Origin: Raffaelea ambrosiae
Taxonomy: Eukaryota > Ascomycota > Sordariomycetes > Ophiostomatales > Ophiostomataceae
Direction of reading: 5' to 3'
DNA: 64,000 bases
Assembly: GCA_002778195.1 (NCBI GenBank)
Contig: PCDI01000002.1
Span: forward strand, 2,067,628 to 2,131,627
Shown piece after piece: positions 11,679 to 21,893 of the stretch. Within the stretch, counting starts at the first letter, position 1. Every line of letters begins with the position of its first letter. The position numbers and the translations under genes were made by a program. Under the pieces are notes generated by a model. That model searched no databases, was not told the DNA's origin, and saw nothing but the letters and a program-made list of their open reading frames with translations.

Positions 11679-13057
11679 GGAAGAGAAAATAATGCAATTA
11701 TGCAATGCGTTTTCGCGAATACATAGAAAAAGCGCAGCATAGCCCATGAAATAAACAATTAGAAGAAAGAACCCCGATTATACTGCCAATGATGGTTCCA
11801 GCTATATTTCTTTTGAAAGTGCGTCCCATGATTGTCTAATAAGGAGCATGCTTTTTTTCTTGATTTTTTTTTTCTTATTTGAAACGTAATTTGTGCGTCG
11901 TCTCGCGGGCCATACGAGTTCAATGGACGAGAGATTTTGTGAGTGCATCAAGAACCTGCGATTCATTCCCGGTAGTTTTCTCGCACACCGCCACTATGTC
12001 TCCGTTGCATGCTGACAATTTATTCTTCGTATCATCATCACGGGGGTGGAAGACAATCAGCGACAGCATTGCCAACGTCACCCAGGCGCTGTAGGTCAAG
12101 AATCCCAAGCTTGTCCTGCAAAATGTAAAGGTGTCCACAGGGGAGGAGTCGGCCCACCTGGAGGGGCGAACAACGGACTCGTGATCCCACTGCTGTCCGG
12201 CTCCGAGCCCCTGGGGATTGGACGACTTTCTGGCTGCTGGCTGGACCTGAACACTCTTACCAAGAGGACACCCCCCCCAAATTGCCACGTTCAAGTCAGA
12301 GCACGCCGTACACGAATAGCTCATCCGAACTGTCTCTCAAAATCACTTTTTCTGTTGCTCAGGGGGGGGGGGGTTGTTTGTTTCTGGCCATGCCTGCATC
12401 GTCTACGCAGCATTAGTTTGCCAATCCCGTTCTAGTTCCTCCATATATAAACCCCAAAGTGCCAATTCTTGACAAAACTTACCATGGAGGCTCACGTCCA
12501 CGCGTCTTCGGCGTGACCTTTCCTGGATTCACCGCCTGGTTTCCATAAAAATAAGCCCACCCCCCTCCCTGTCATAATGCGAGCTGTCGGATCTGTTGCG
12601 GGTGCTCTGTGCGTCTCGTCGACAATTCAACCACAATTGCAACAACGGCAATAGACCGGGGATGGGTCTCCGTGTCTATGTCTGGGGCTCGGAGTTGGAA
12701 GCGGGGCGCACACAAGTATTCTACCCATGCAGGAAGCGGGTTGCTCACACCGGCTGGGAAATCTGGGGCCCCGGATTTCGGGTAGCCCATTGTGGGGCCT
12801 GCAGAAGAACTAATACGACTGAAGGAAGACCACAGCCGCTCAGAAACCCCACAAGCATCTCCGACTTACATTGTCTTGTATACATAGACACATGGACACA
12901 CACGAGTTCGTACGGAACGACGGCATGGCCCAACACCTTCTGTCTCATCCCATTGCCCCCCCTTTTCACCTGCAGCTTGGCGCATATTTTCCATTGCCCA
13001 ATGCCATCGTCCGTGTTGGCTACTCTGCCGGCTTGATCACTTTTACAACGCGCCAAG
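11679..13057. other. Intergenic; no confident gene
   Basis: A minus-strand frame at about 11920-12120 has a hydrophobic stretch (FLTYSAWVTLAMLSLIVF) preceded by a good 3' splice site (TTTTGCAG), and there is a GTAAGAG donor at about 12261. The frames do not join into an ORF with a start codon, so it is left uncalled. A G homopolymer lies near 12362. The region 12500-13057 is the probable promoter of the sugar transporter. Confidence 0.45.
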
Positions 13058-14886
13058 ATGTATCTCGGACTACGTGGAAAGGCTCTGTGTACAGCCATTG
13101 GATTCTGCTGCGGCAGCGGCTTCCTGTTGCTGGGCTACGACCAAGGCGTCATGGGCGGCGTCGTCGGCTAGTGAGTTGGAAGGAAGCCTGCCTCCCCGTC
13201 TCAGACACGGTGCTTTGTCTAACAAACCCCAGCTCCGGCAACACCTTTGCCCAGGTCTTTGACAACCCCAACCCAACCATCGAGGGCCTCATGGTCAGCA
13301 TCTACGAAGTCGGGTGCATGTTCGGCGCCATCGCCATCATCCTCGGTGGCGACCGTCTGGGCCGCCGCCTGTCGCTGGTCATAGGCGGCCTCATCGTCGT
13401 CGTGGGCACGGTCATCCAGGTCGCCTCGTACTCGCGCGCCCAGTTCATCGTCGGGCGCATTGTCGCCGGCCTCGGCAACGGCATGAACACGAGCACGCTG
13501 GGCACGTACCAGGCCGAGACGGCACTCGCCAAGAACCGCGGCAAGCTGGTCACCGCCGAGGGCATCATGGCTATTGGCGGCGTGTGGATCGCCTACTGGC
13601 TTGACTTTGGCATGTCCTACTGCGCCGGCTCGACCGCACAGTGGCGCTTCCCGCTGGCGTTTCCCATCGTCTTTGCGCTGGCCATGTCGGGCATCTCGTA
13701 CTTTATGCCCGAGTCTCCGCGCTGGCTGGTGATGAAAGGTCGCGACGATGAGGCGCGGCAGGTCCTGGCAGCCTTGCAGGGCGAGGCCAACAACTCCGAG
13801 GCCACCGATGAAGGCGACGACGGCGACAACGCCACCAACAACAACACCAACGACACAGTCCTCCAGATCTACAGAGCCATTCGAGAAGAGGTCGACTACG
13901 AGGTGAGCCAGGGCGGCGAGTTCCGCTACCGGGAGCTCTTCACAGGCGGCAATGTGCAGAATTTCCGCCGCATCTGTCTGTGCTTCGGCATTCAACTGAT
14001 GGAGGAGATGTGTGGAATCAACCTGATTACTTACTACATGACGAGGTTGGTCTAGCTTTGTTTTTTTATTTTTGGTTTTGGTTTTTTGATTGGGTCTTTT
14101 TTCTCTTTTCTTCTTTGTCTCCTCTTCTTCATGTTTTTTTCTTAATTTCTTCGTTTCTTTCATTTTTCGTTTTTCATTTTTCTTCACCTGACCTCCAACT
14201 GACTAACCTCACTCAGCGTCTTCATGCAAGTTGGCACGACCTACTTCTTGTCGCTGCTTCTCTCTGGCGTCAATTCGACCACCTACTTCATCTCCGCCTT
14301 TGTCCCCATCTGGCTGGTCGACCGCTTTGGCCGTAAACCTTTGCTCATCTATGGTTCTGTCGGCATGGCCTGCACCATGCTCATGCTGGCTGTCTCGCTC
14401 AGCTTTGGCACCGACAACCGCAGTGCCGGCGTCGCTGCCATCGTGTCCATCTTTCTGTTCAACATATTTTATTCCACCGGCGGCTGGATGGCCACGCCCT
14501 TTTTGTACCCTTCCGAGATCACCACACTGCGCATCCGCGCCAAGGGCTCGGCCATTTCCGTACTGTCCAAGTGGATGTTCAACTTCTTGGTCGTTATGAT
14601 CTCGCCCGTCGCCATGAGCAACATTGGCTACCGCACGTACATTCTCTTTGCCGTGCTCAACTTTGTTTTTGTCTTTGTTGTCTACCTGTTTTACCCGGAG
14701 ACCAAGGGATTGGTCCTGGAGCAAGTCGACCGCATCTTTGAAGGCGGGGACAAGATCACGCGCGGTGCCCGGCACATGCACCGCAAACCGCTACCGTCTA
14801 CGCATGAGGGCGGCCTGTATCTCGACAGCGATGAGAAGACCGCGCCTGCTGAACGGCAAGTCGAAGAGGTGGCTGTCTCGCCGTAG
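13058..14886 (+). CDS. MFS sugar-transporter-family protein
   Basis: Twelve-TM hexose/sugar porter family member of 531 aa. Exons are 13058-13170, 13233-14045 and 14217-14886. Family signatures in order are GYDQGVMGG in TM1, GDRLGRRLSL in loop 2-3, GRIVAGLGNGMNTST, the PESPRWL motif after TM6, DRFGRKPLL in loop 8-9, and PETKGLVLEQVD at the end of TM12. The central loop contains an unusual Asp/Asn/Thr-rich insert (residues near 230-250). Intron 2 is T-rich, 171 nt, and starts with GTTGGT. The substrate (hexose, pentose, quinate or another polyol) is not decidable here. The start ATG at 13058 places TM1 directly after a short N-terminus. Confidence 0.92.
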
Positions 14887-15115
14887 CCGAAGAAATAGCA
14901 GAAGGGGCAGGGGAACACTCGACACAAAACTCTTCAGTACTATGCAAGAGGGCGGATCTGAGGTGCGTGATTTCGGTGTCTGCTATCCTGCTATCGTTGG
15001 AAAGTCATCTTCGCCTGTACATACTACCTACGTTTCTTCACAACACGTTTACCCCCTTGGGGTAACATGGATTGTGTATGTAAAAAAAAGCCACCAAAAT
15101 ACGATGAACTATCAA

Positions 15116-18100
15116 CTACACTCCATCAAAAACCAACAGACTTTGAATAGATACCGGTCCAAATCCCCGTTGACGTAGAAATTGACGTGCACGGTGAGCA
15201 GGGAACTCGGCAACAACCATCACATGAATATTGGCAATGTCCAGTCCTACTTTCAGCAACAATCGCAACATGGCCGACAAAGTATTTCCCGAAGCCAAGA
15301 CATCATCGACGATTACGACAGACGACCCCTGCGCAAGGGCATCGCGGCCCATCTCTATGGTATCGTTTTCAGTGGCTTTGTTTTTCGACACATGCGACGA
15401 CGCTTTGACAGCAGAGACCGTTGGTGGCGGCAACTTTCCGGATGCACGCATGAGGACCAACGGAATGTTGACGCGCGCAGCCAGGGCCGTAGCAAAGACG
15501 AAACCACCAGCCTCACAAGACACAATTGCATCAACGGAGGTCCATGACGAGCGAGAGGCGTAGTGGGATTGGAGCAGGTCGGTGCACAGCGATAGCCCGC
15601 CAGGATGTTGAGCAATATGGAGGACATGACGAAAGGCGATTTCGCGACGAGGGAAATCGGCAATGCATGGCACCATGGCCGCCAGATCCTGAAGATTGGG
15701 GTGAACCAAGGGCAGAAGGACTTGGTGAGCAAAATTGAGACTGGCGTCGTTTCCAGACTTGTCGTTTTGAAAAACAAGTGTGGAGGCGTCCGTGTCATCG
15801 GTCTCACCGGGACTGTTGTCCTCGTCGTCGGCGACTGCACCACGGCGATGTTGTCTGGTTTTGGTCTCTGCTTTGACGCGAACTTCAATCATCCGAATGC
15901 CGGGAACAAGATGCGAAAAGGTGGCCACCGGTGCCTCGTCCCGCATCCCCGTGATGAAGAGAACATCGGCCCGGTCTTGGGCACTGTCCACGACTTGCAA
16001 AAAGTGTTCTTTGTACAAGTCGGGTCGTTTGTGCACTTGCTCCCGCGTAAATTCTGTCAGCGCGGGTCGGTGCAGTTCCTTGTAGGCACGGTCGGACAGC
16101 AGGCGATCCAGGTCAGCTTGTGTGGCAGCTGCGTATGCTCGCTTGGTGGCTTCGCTGATACTCATCACAGACGCTTCGAGGCAACGAGACGACATGGCCT
16201 CATTGGCCCAAACGTTGGCGCAGTGGTCTTTTCCCGCACCGCTTCTGCCAGTAACCAGCACAATCAGCTTTGTTGTTGTCGTCTTTTCCTTTGGTAGGGG
16301 ACAAGCATAGGCCAGAACATTGTACGGGTCCCAGTGTGCCTTGAGACGTCCCAGACGGGGTCGGTTGCCCCCAAACGCCAGCGCGGCCAAAGGCGCATCT
16401 CTGGGGTCCGGGCCCAGGTCCGCCCCGTAGACCCCACGCATCATTGACGGCGGGAGCTGCATCAGGCTCTGGACCACATCGTAGACCCACTGTATCGCAC
16501 TGTAAGCCAGAGCCGTATGGTCTTGCCCGCGCGGCCAGACAGCCGTGACGACACAGGCAAAATCCCAGTCACGACAGCCAAACGCAGTGGCATGCTCGTC
16601 CACATTGTGGCAGACTGCGCCGCCACCATGAAGAAGATGAAAGTAACACAGTGGCGATGGACGTGACACAGTCATGGCAGCAAGCAGGTTCTGCAAGACT
16701 TTGTCGTCTCCAATGTTTTTGAGAAACACACAGCGCTTGAACGCCGAGGTTTTGCCGCCAGAATGACCGCCGTGCATCGTTTGCGACATGTACATTTCGG
16801 CGTCAAACAGGCCAACTGCATCCGTTGTTTTGCAACTGGTGGCATTCTGTCCCATTATGCCACCAAGGCGAGATCTGACCTCCAGCTTGTCTCGAGATTC
16901 GTCCTCTGGGTCGTACAAAGACTGGTACAGAGTCACACCGAGTCGTAGACCGTTGTCTTCCCAGAACAGAAACCCGTCGACGGAGCTGTCATTCGGAAGT
17001 GTGTTCCAGAGATCGCTGCTGTAGAGTTTCTGAAACCCGCTCTCGACGTTGCTGTCGGCATCCAGCGGAACCACCCAGTTGTGGAGCACATGCTTCTGGG
17101 GAGCTGGATGGACAGCGCGAAATGCCACGCAGATGACGATCCCAAAATTTGTTCCAGCACCCTTGATGGCCCACAGCAAGTCGTCTTCGTCTGTTTTGCT
17201 GAGACGTACAGCGCCTGCTGGGCTACATTCGGGAGGAACAATGCCGACGCAGACAACCTGCCCAATGGTGTTCTGGCTGGCATTGCAGTCGCTGTTGCCA
17301 TTGATGTGGCTTCTCAGCAGAACCACAACAGCACCAACGATATTATCACACGTGAGTCCGTGTTCTCGGGCGAGATGGCCAATGCCTCCTTGTAGCCACA
17401 AGCCGGCCCCGACGCTGGGACGTGCCCCCAGCGGGACAGTGCAACCAAGTTCCATTGTCGTGCGAATGATATCTCCAGCTTTGCATCCGGATTCTGCAAC
17501 GACCAGGCAGCGGTTCACGTTGTCGTTTTTGTTGCTCCCATCTTGGACAATGTCTATCCGGTTGAAAGCGCCCATGTCAACGGCCACCACATTGGGCCAG
17601 AGGCATTGTCCACTGTGACTACCACCCACCACCGTGAGGCTCACCCGATGGTTTGCCGCCCATTGAACACACTGTTGGACCTGCTCTAGATCGGTCGGCC
17701 TCACCACGGCAGCAGGACAGGAAGCTCGTGCCTCCCGATTTTTGATCTTCTCCATGTTGTTGGCAAATTGGATGTTTGTTTTCATCAATTCTCCCAGAGC
17801 GGTGGTCGACTGTCGCGAAAAGGCCAGCATCGTATCCGGGGCACGAAACACGAGTTGATTCTGATTTCTGTCTCGACGGCCCTGCTCACGACACACCTGT
17901 CGCCAGAGTGCCTGCTCTTCATCCGACACGCTGAATCCAGCAACAAAGGCTGCAAATTGACTCAAAGAGTCATCCTTGTCATCCACGGCAACCGTGCCCG
18001 TGGGGAATGTTGCCGTCTGGTGGCAAACGAGGCCTTCAAGTTGACCAGTGTTGGCCCGATGGAAGACAATGACCAAGCCGTTTGTTTTTGTTGTCATGTC

Positions 18101-18598
18101 TATCGCCCGTCCAATGTATTGCCTTGTTGGTTTGAGGCCGTACAAGCTGTGGCAAAAGAGTACCACGTCGAATGTCTGGTCGTTGTGGATGGTGTCATCC
18201 GCCGTGAAGGGGACGTTCCGTATGTCCACCTTGGGCAACCGGGGAGGCAGCCACTCCTCCAGAATCGACGCAAAGTCACAATTGGGTTCAAATGCCACAT
18301 ACCCGGCCACATTTTGTCGAATATCCATGGACACGTGCCCCATCACACTGCGAGGACCAGGTCCAATCTCCAGCAGTGATATGAGACCCTTTTCCCGAAT
18401 CAGTGGCACCAATATCTTTGCCAGCTGCGGAATGACAAAATCAAGGTATGTCTGCCATCCTGGTCCTTCTTGAAACGATTTGAAGCCGGCTGCATATTGC
18501 GAGTTGGACAGTGGTTGTCTTGTCATGGAGTTTGCAGGGTGTGGCAACTGCTCAACTTTCTGCCGCAGAGCTTGCTTGAGCGATTGAAGAGTGGCCAT
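15116..18598 (-). CDS. Four-domain fusion: methyltransferase-like + BBE-type FAD oxidase + PMVK-like kinase + APRT-like phosphoribosyltransferase
   Basis: One intronless frame encodes 1160 aa. Residues 30-260 look like a SAM-dependent methyltransferase (LLEIGPG at 75-81). Residues about 290-765 are a PCMH-type FAD-linked oxidase: VRPTDLEQVQQCVQWA, GGSHSGQ with His328 as candidate FAD linkage, a GGIGHLAREHGLTCDN segment, and the BBE end WDPYNVLAYACPL. Residues 775-910 resemble animal-type phosphomevalonate kinase: P-loop GRSGAGKD at 784-791, AYKELHR, and LYKEHF. Residues 975-1160 resemble adenine phosphoribosyltransferase: FPRREIAFRHVL, RASGKLPPPT, and the PRPP loop VIVDDVLASGNT at about 1095-1106. 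The product is unknown. The set of reactions would suit modification and phosphoribosylation of a purine- or pterin-like base, but this is inference. No signal peptide is seen, so it is probably cytosolic. The divergent neighbour is GTP cyclohydrolase I. Confidence 0.85.
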   Translation of the reverse strand: MATLQSLKQALRQKVEQLPHPANSMTRQPLSNSQYAAGFKSFQEGPGWQTYLDFVIPQLAKILVPLIREKGLISLLEIGPGPRSVMGHVSMDIRQNVAGYVAFEPNCDFASILEEWLPPRLPKVDIRNVPFTADDTIHNDQTFDVVLFCHSLYGLKPTRQYIGRAIDMTTKTNGLVIVFHRANTGQLEGLVCHQTATFPTGTVAVDDKDDSLSQFAAFVAGFSVSDEEQALWRQVCREQGRRDRNQNQLVFRAPDTMLAFSRQSTTALGELMKTNIQFANNMEKIKNREARASCPAAVVRPTDLEQVQQCVQWAANHRVSLTVVGGSHSGQCLWPNVVAVDMGAFNRIDIVQDGSNKNDNVNRCLVVAESGCKAGDIIRTTMELGCTVPLGARPSVGAGLWLQGGIGHLAREHGLTCDNIVGAVVVLLRSHINGNSDCNASQNTIGQVVCVGIVPPECSPAGAVRLSKTDEDDLLWAIKGAGTNFGIVICVAFRAVHPAPQKHVLHNWVVPLDADSNVESGFQKLYSSDLWNTLPNDSSVDGFLFWEDNGLRLGVTLYQSLYDPEDESRDKLEVRSRLGGIMGQNATSCKTTDAVGLFDAEMYMSQTMHGGHSGGKTSAFKRCVFLKNIGDDKVLQNLLAAMTVSRPSPLCYFHLLHGGGAVCHNVDEHATAFGCRDWDFACVVTAVWPRGQDHTALAYSAIQWVYDVVQSLMQLPPSMMRGVYGADLGPDPRDAPLAALAFGGNRPRLGRLKAHWDPYNVLAYACPLPKEKTTTTKLIVLVTGRSGAGKDHCANVWANEAMSSRCLEASVMSISEATKRAYAAATQADLDRLLSDRAYKELHRPALTEFTREQVHKRPDLYKEHFLQVVDSAQDRADVLFITGMRDEAPVATFSHLVPGIRMIEVRVKAETKTRQHRRGAVADDEDNSPGETDDTDASTLVFQNDKSGNDASLNFAHQVLLPLVHPNLQDLAAMVPCIADFPRREIAFRHVLHIAQHPGGLSLCTDLLQSHYASRSSWTSVDAIVSCEAGGFVFATALAARVNIPLVLMRASGKLPPPTVSAVKASSHVSKNKATENDTIEMGRDALAQGSSVVIVDDVLASGNTLSAMLRLLLKVGLDIANIHVMVVAEFPAHRARQFLRQRGFGPVSIQSLLVFDGV

Positions 18599-19152
18599 TG
18601 TGTAGTCGTTGATAGTAAGTATGATAGACTGCTATTCGTTTACAATTTGTTGTCACTTGCTTATGACAATTGCTGTAGGTCAAATCGAAGACCGAAAACT
18701 AGAACGAGAAATTCTCACCACCCATGTGGCCTTCTAGGAAGAACCTTGCAAACAACTTACGCATACACCTGACTAACGATTTACAAATCAATACATGCAC
18801 CCTCATTTACCCAGCCATTCAAGACGAGTATGTTCTTTTGGTTGCCTGCATTGTTTTCTTCCCAACAAATCACAGTCGTATGGCCTCCGACACGTCACCT
18901 GGACAGTAGGCCTCACGCGGGGTTCTGCATTGAGGCCTACAACTTTCGGATACAGTTTCCTATTTACAACCTTGTAGTGGATTACCAAAACCGGCTCGAA
19001 TTCTCATTTCTCCTGAACAGTTTCTGTTTTGCTTTGGAATCACCCTCTCTTCTCACCAGAATATATGGTCTTGAGTCATCTTGTCTTTTGCCTTCCACCA
19101 TTGGACCCCGTATCCCTTCACCGGCATAACTGGTGTCGATATCGACTGCACA
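18599..19152. promoter_or_regulatory. Shared divergent promoter of fusion enzyme and GTP cyclohydrolase I
   Basis: 554 bp separate the start codons at 18598 (minus) and 19153 (plus) and hold no other gene. The head-to-head arrangement makes coordinated expression plausible. No binding site is identified with confidence. Confidence 0.55.
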
Positions 19153-20000
19153 ATGCCCAGTAACAAAAGCTCTACTACAAACTTCAAAGAACAAACTGAC
19201 GAGCGGTTCAGCACTGCCAAATCGATTCCTAATGGGGAACCCGACTCTCCAAAGACTCGTTGTGAGTTTTCCTTCGATGATCTTGTTAATCTGGTTTCTC
19301 TGTATCTAAATCTGACTCACCCAAGTCGTCACTTTCAAAAACAGGTCGGACGATACCGAGGAACAGGCCACTATGAGACTGCACAAAATGGAAGCCGCCG
19401 CCCGGGCACTGCTAGAATGCTGCGGCGAGGACGTTGAACGAGAAGGTCTCAGGGATACCCCTACTCGCTTCGCTGAGGCTCTTCTATTCCACACGCGTGG
19501 ATACCAGATGAATGATGCAGATGTTGTAAATGGGGCTCTATTTCACAACGATTATGACACCGGCATGGTTGTTGTGAAGGACATTGACTTTTCAAGTCTG
19601 TGCGAACATCATTTGGCCCCATTTTCGGGAAAGGTATATAATTGTTTCAATCTTGTCTGTTTGTGTTTTTTTTTTAACTAACAATTAGATGTACATTGGC
19701 TACATTCCCCATGAAACGATTATTGGGATATCGAAGTTTTCACGCATTGCTGAGATATACTCTCGTCGTCTGCAGGTCCAGGAACGTCTCACCAGCGAAG
19801 TAGCCAATGCTGTCATGAGCATTCTCAAGCCCCATGCTGTTGTTGTCTATATGGAAGCGAGCCACACCTGCATGACCACCCGTGGTGTTGAAAAGCCTGG
19901 CGCCATGACGATTACGTATTGCGTGCGAGGCGTCCACCACGTCTCTGAGAAGAATGCCCTGCTAGACCGGCTTCTTTCCATCGCCGGCTTGAAACAATAG
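19153..20000 (+). CDS. GTP cyclohydrolase I
   Basis: Converts GTP to 7,8-dihydroneopterin triphosphate, the first step to folates, pterins and several 7-deazapurines. Exons 19153-19261, 19326-19633 and 19689-20000 give 242 aa, a usual length. Zinc ligands are Cys129 and His132 in LCEHHLAPFSGK and Cys200 in EASHTCMTTRGV; His198 is the conserved active-site histidine. The core also shows KFSRIAEIYSRRLQVQERLT and LRDTPTRFAEAL. Intron 1 was placed by frame: donor GTGAGT and acceptor CCCAAG, giving TRFVTFKNRSDDTEE. Whether this is the only GTP cyclohydrolase of the genome or a cluster-specific second copy cannot be decided here. Its head-to-head position with the fusion gene suggests pathway linkage. 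Confidence 0.93.
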
Positions 20001-20659
20001 ATATCTGAACATCGGTGACATTGGCTGTTGATTTAAGCCTCTGCCGACGTTTACGAGAACGACTTTCTAGGTTAGATCCTGATAGGAGAGAATACAGCAA
20101 TCAAAGAAACCTTAAAAAAAAAGACTTGAGCTTATATACGGGATGTACGTACCGGCTAACTAATACCTGGGTTCTGGGCCGAGTTGGACGGCGCGTGGAT
20201 TGGCTGTTTTCTGCCTAGATATCCGGGCAAGCTACGTGATTTTTAGGCTCTCCGACTGGATTCATAGAAACAGAATGAAAAACTAACGTTGACAGACAAG
20301 GAATGATCGCATTTATAACATAATAACTGTCAGGGGTTACCTGGCACAAGTAGGACCTGCTGCTCCTTGACGGCTATTCTGTTCTGTGAAAGATCCCCAC
20401 AACTTCGCGTGTCCCTTTCCTGTCGTTTTCAATATTTAGGGATATATACCTCTCATCTGCTCGACATCCTCTGAGATGTTGTTTCTGACCCTCTTTGCTG
20501 ACAAGTAGACCATCCTGAATGGCCTTGAGAGAACGGCTCGACAGGAAACCCCCGTCTTCTGCAGTGATTATTAGCCTGAGCATGACAAACAGACATCCCA
20601 CAACGTCGCCGTCTGAAAAAAGCTCCAGCGTCAAGTCGCCCAGTCCAATGCCGCCTACA
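20001..20659. other. Convergent intergenic region, no gene seen
   Basis: Lies between the 3' ends of GTP cyclohydrolase I and the HxxHC protein gene. It is AT-rich, with no supported coding frame or RNA gene. Confidence 0.55.
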
Positions 20660-21283
20660 TCACTCGCCCTCCTCATCGTCGTCCATATTCAGCTCAACGC
20701 CGGCCACCGTCCCTGGGCCAGTCATGCCCATGAGTACGTGGCCGCAGTGTCGTATGTGCGCCTCGCTGTCCGACCGCTTCTCGACCATGTGGCCATTGAA
20801 GCGCGCTCGGTGCTCCTTGAGCCAGTAGAAGACGCAGTGGACCCTGTGCCACTCGACGGACATGTGGAAACGGAAGTGCCGGTCGTCCCCTTTGAGTGCC
20901 AGGTCGTGCAGCGTAATCGTCTCCGTGTGGTTGCGGTCCAGCCAATACGTCCAATGCCCGTCCGGACCATCGCCGGCCTTTTCAAACTCGGCTAGCAGCT
21001 CGTCGTCGCGGCAGTGGTCCGGCAGCCAGCCTGCGCCCAGCGAGTCGTACTTGCAACCGTTGGCGATAGCCTCGGCCACGGACGAGCCACAGTTGCAACT
21101 GCGGCGGGATGGTGGTGATGATGAAGACGTTAACTCGTGGTTGTGTATGGAGCCTTGTTGGACCGAATAGACAGACCAGAGACCATGCAAGGCCAGCAGC
21201 ACAAGCACAATGTCTTTGACGAGGCACAACATGGTCCTTGTCCTGTTTCGGCCCCCCTTGGCGTCCGAGTGGGGAGATTCCAT
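20660..21283 (-). CDS. Membrane-anchored HxxHC protein (UstYa/DUF3328-like), copy 1
   Basis: Intronless, 207 aa. One N-terminal TM (residues about 19-38, CLVKDIVLVLLALHGLW) is followed by a lumenal-type domain with CNCGSSVAEAIANGC, WLPDHCRDDELL and two HxxHC motifs: HRVHC near residue 150 and HIRHC near 180. Paired HxxHC motifs are the hallmark of UstYa-type proteins, oxidases that act in fungal ribosomal-peptide and other secondary pathways. This subfamily (CGxS..EA...GC) is only related, so enzymatic activity is inference. It is divergent from its paralogue at 21894, with which it shares the CGxS-EA-GC and WxPxxC patterns. Confidence 0.78.
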   Translation of the reverse strand: MESPHSDAKGGRNRTRTMLCLVKDIVLVLLALHGLWSVYSVQQGSIHNHELTSSSSPPSRRSCNCGSSVAEAIANGCKYDSLGAGWLPDHCRDDELLAEFEKAGDGPDGHWTYWLDRNHTETITLHDLALKGDDRHFRFHMSVEWHRVHCVFYWLKEHRARFNGHMVEKRSDSEAHIRHCGHVLMGMTGPGTVAGVELNMDDDEEGE

Positions 21284-21893
21284 GACGGTCTCTCCATTTC
21301 GTTCTTGGTCGGATGAGGGAACTCTTAAACTCTCAAATTAGCTTTATCCAGTGATCCAGGATTGAATGGTCTGCCAACCAACCTCTTGTAAGGAAACATG
21401 ATTTCCAACATGTCACTGTGCTTTGCTGAAATGATAACAGCAAACCTGAGGGAAACAGAAGATGGGAGCCCGAATCTCCAAGTGCGCAACACACACAGTG
21501 CACTGTTTTTGCACCAGAGGGGGGATGAGAGAGGAATCGAGAGAGGGGGGGGGGGTTGCAGGACGGCACGGAAGTCGATTCTCCACTTTTCACAATCTGT
21601 ATGTACTGGTACATCTGCTTCGGCACAACCCAACCCGTATCCTGGTTGACATGGGTAGACGAAAGCCAGATGCGGTGATTTGTGATTGATGAACTTAAAA
21701 TAGTTGTGCCGCATTCGGCCACGGCCACAAGCGAATTCTGCCACCACCACACACATTGATTGTTGCTCTACGTGTATGAACTACCCCTGTTACAGTTTGT
21801 TCGGCGTTCTTCGGGGCGTGAGTGTTTGCCCTCATAACGTCAGAGAGCTCCTGCACTTAGCCCATATGAGAGTCACCACAAACGACGACAGCA
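21284..21893. promoter_or_regulatory. Divergent promoter region of the two HxxHC paralogues
   Basis: 610 bp lie between the two start codons, with a G homopolymer near 21546-21555. No coding sequence is supported. The region must contain the promoters of both paralogues. Confidence 0.5.

Noticed and set aside
11920..12324. Minus-strand two-exon membrane protein with GTAAGAG donor and TTTTGCAG acceptor
   Set aside because: The frame that contains the hydrophobic segment has a stop just upstream and no start codon, and the other frame stops directly after the junction.
15116..18598. Reading the fusion ORF as an assembly artefact of several genes
   Set aside because: The frame is continuous over 3.5 kb, with linkers free of stops and domain borders that keep frame; artefactual joining would be unlikely to do this three times.
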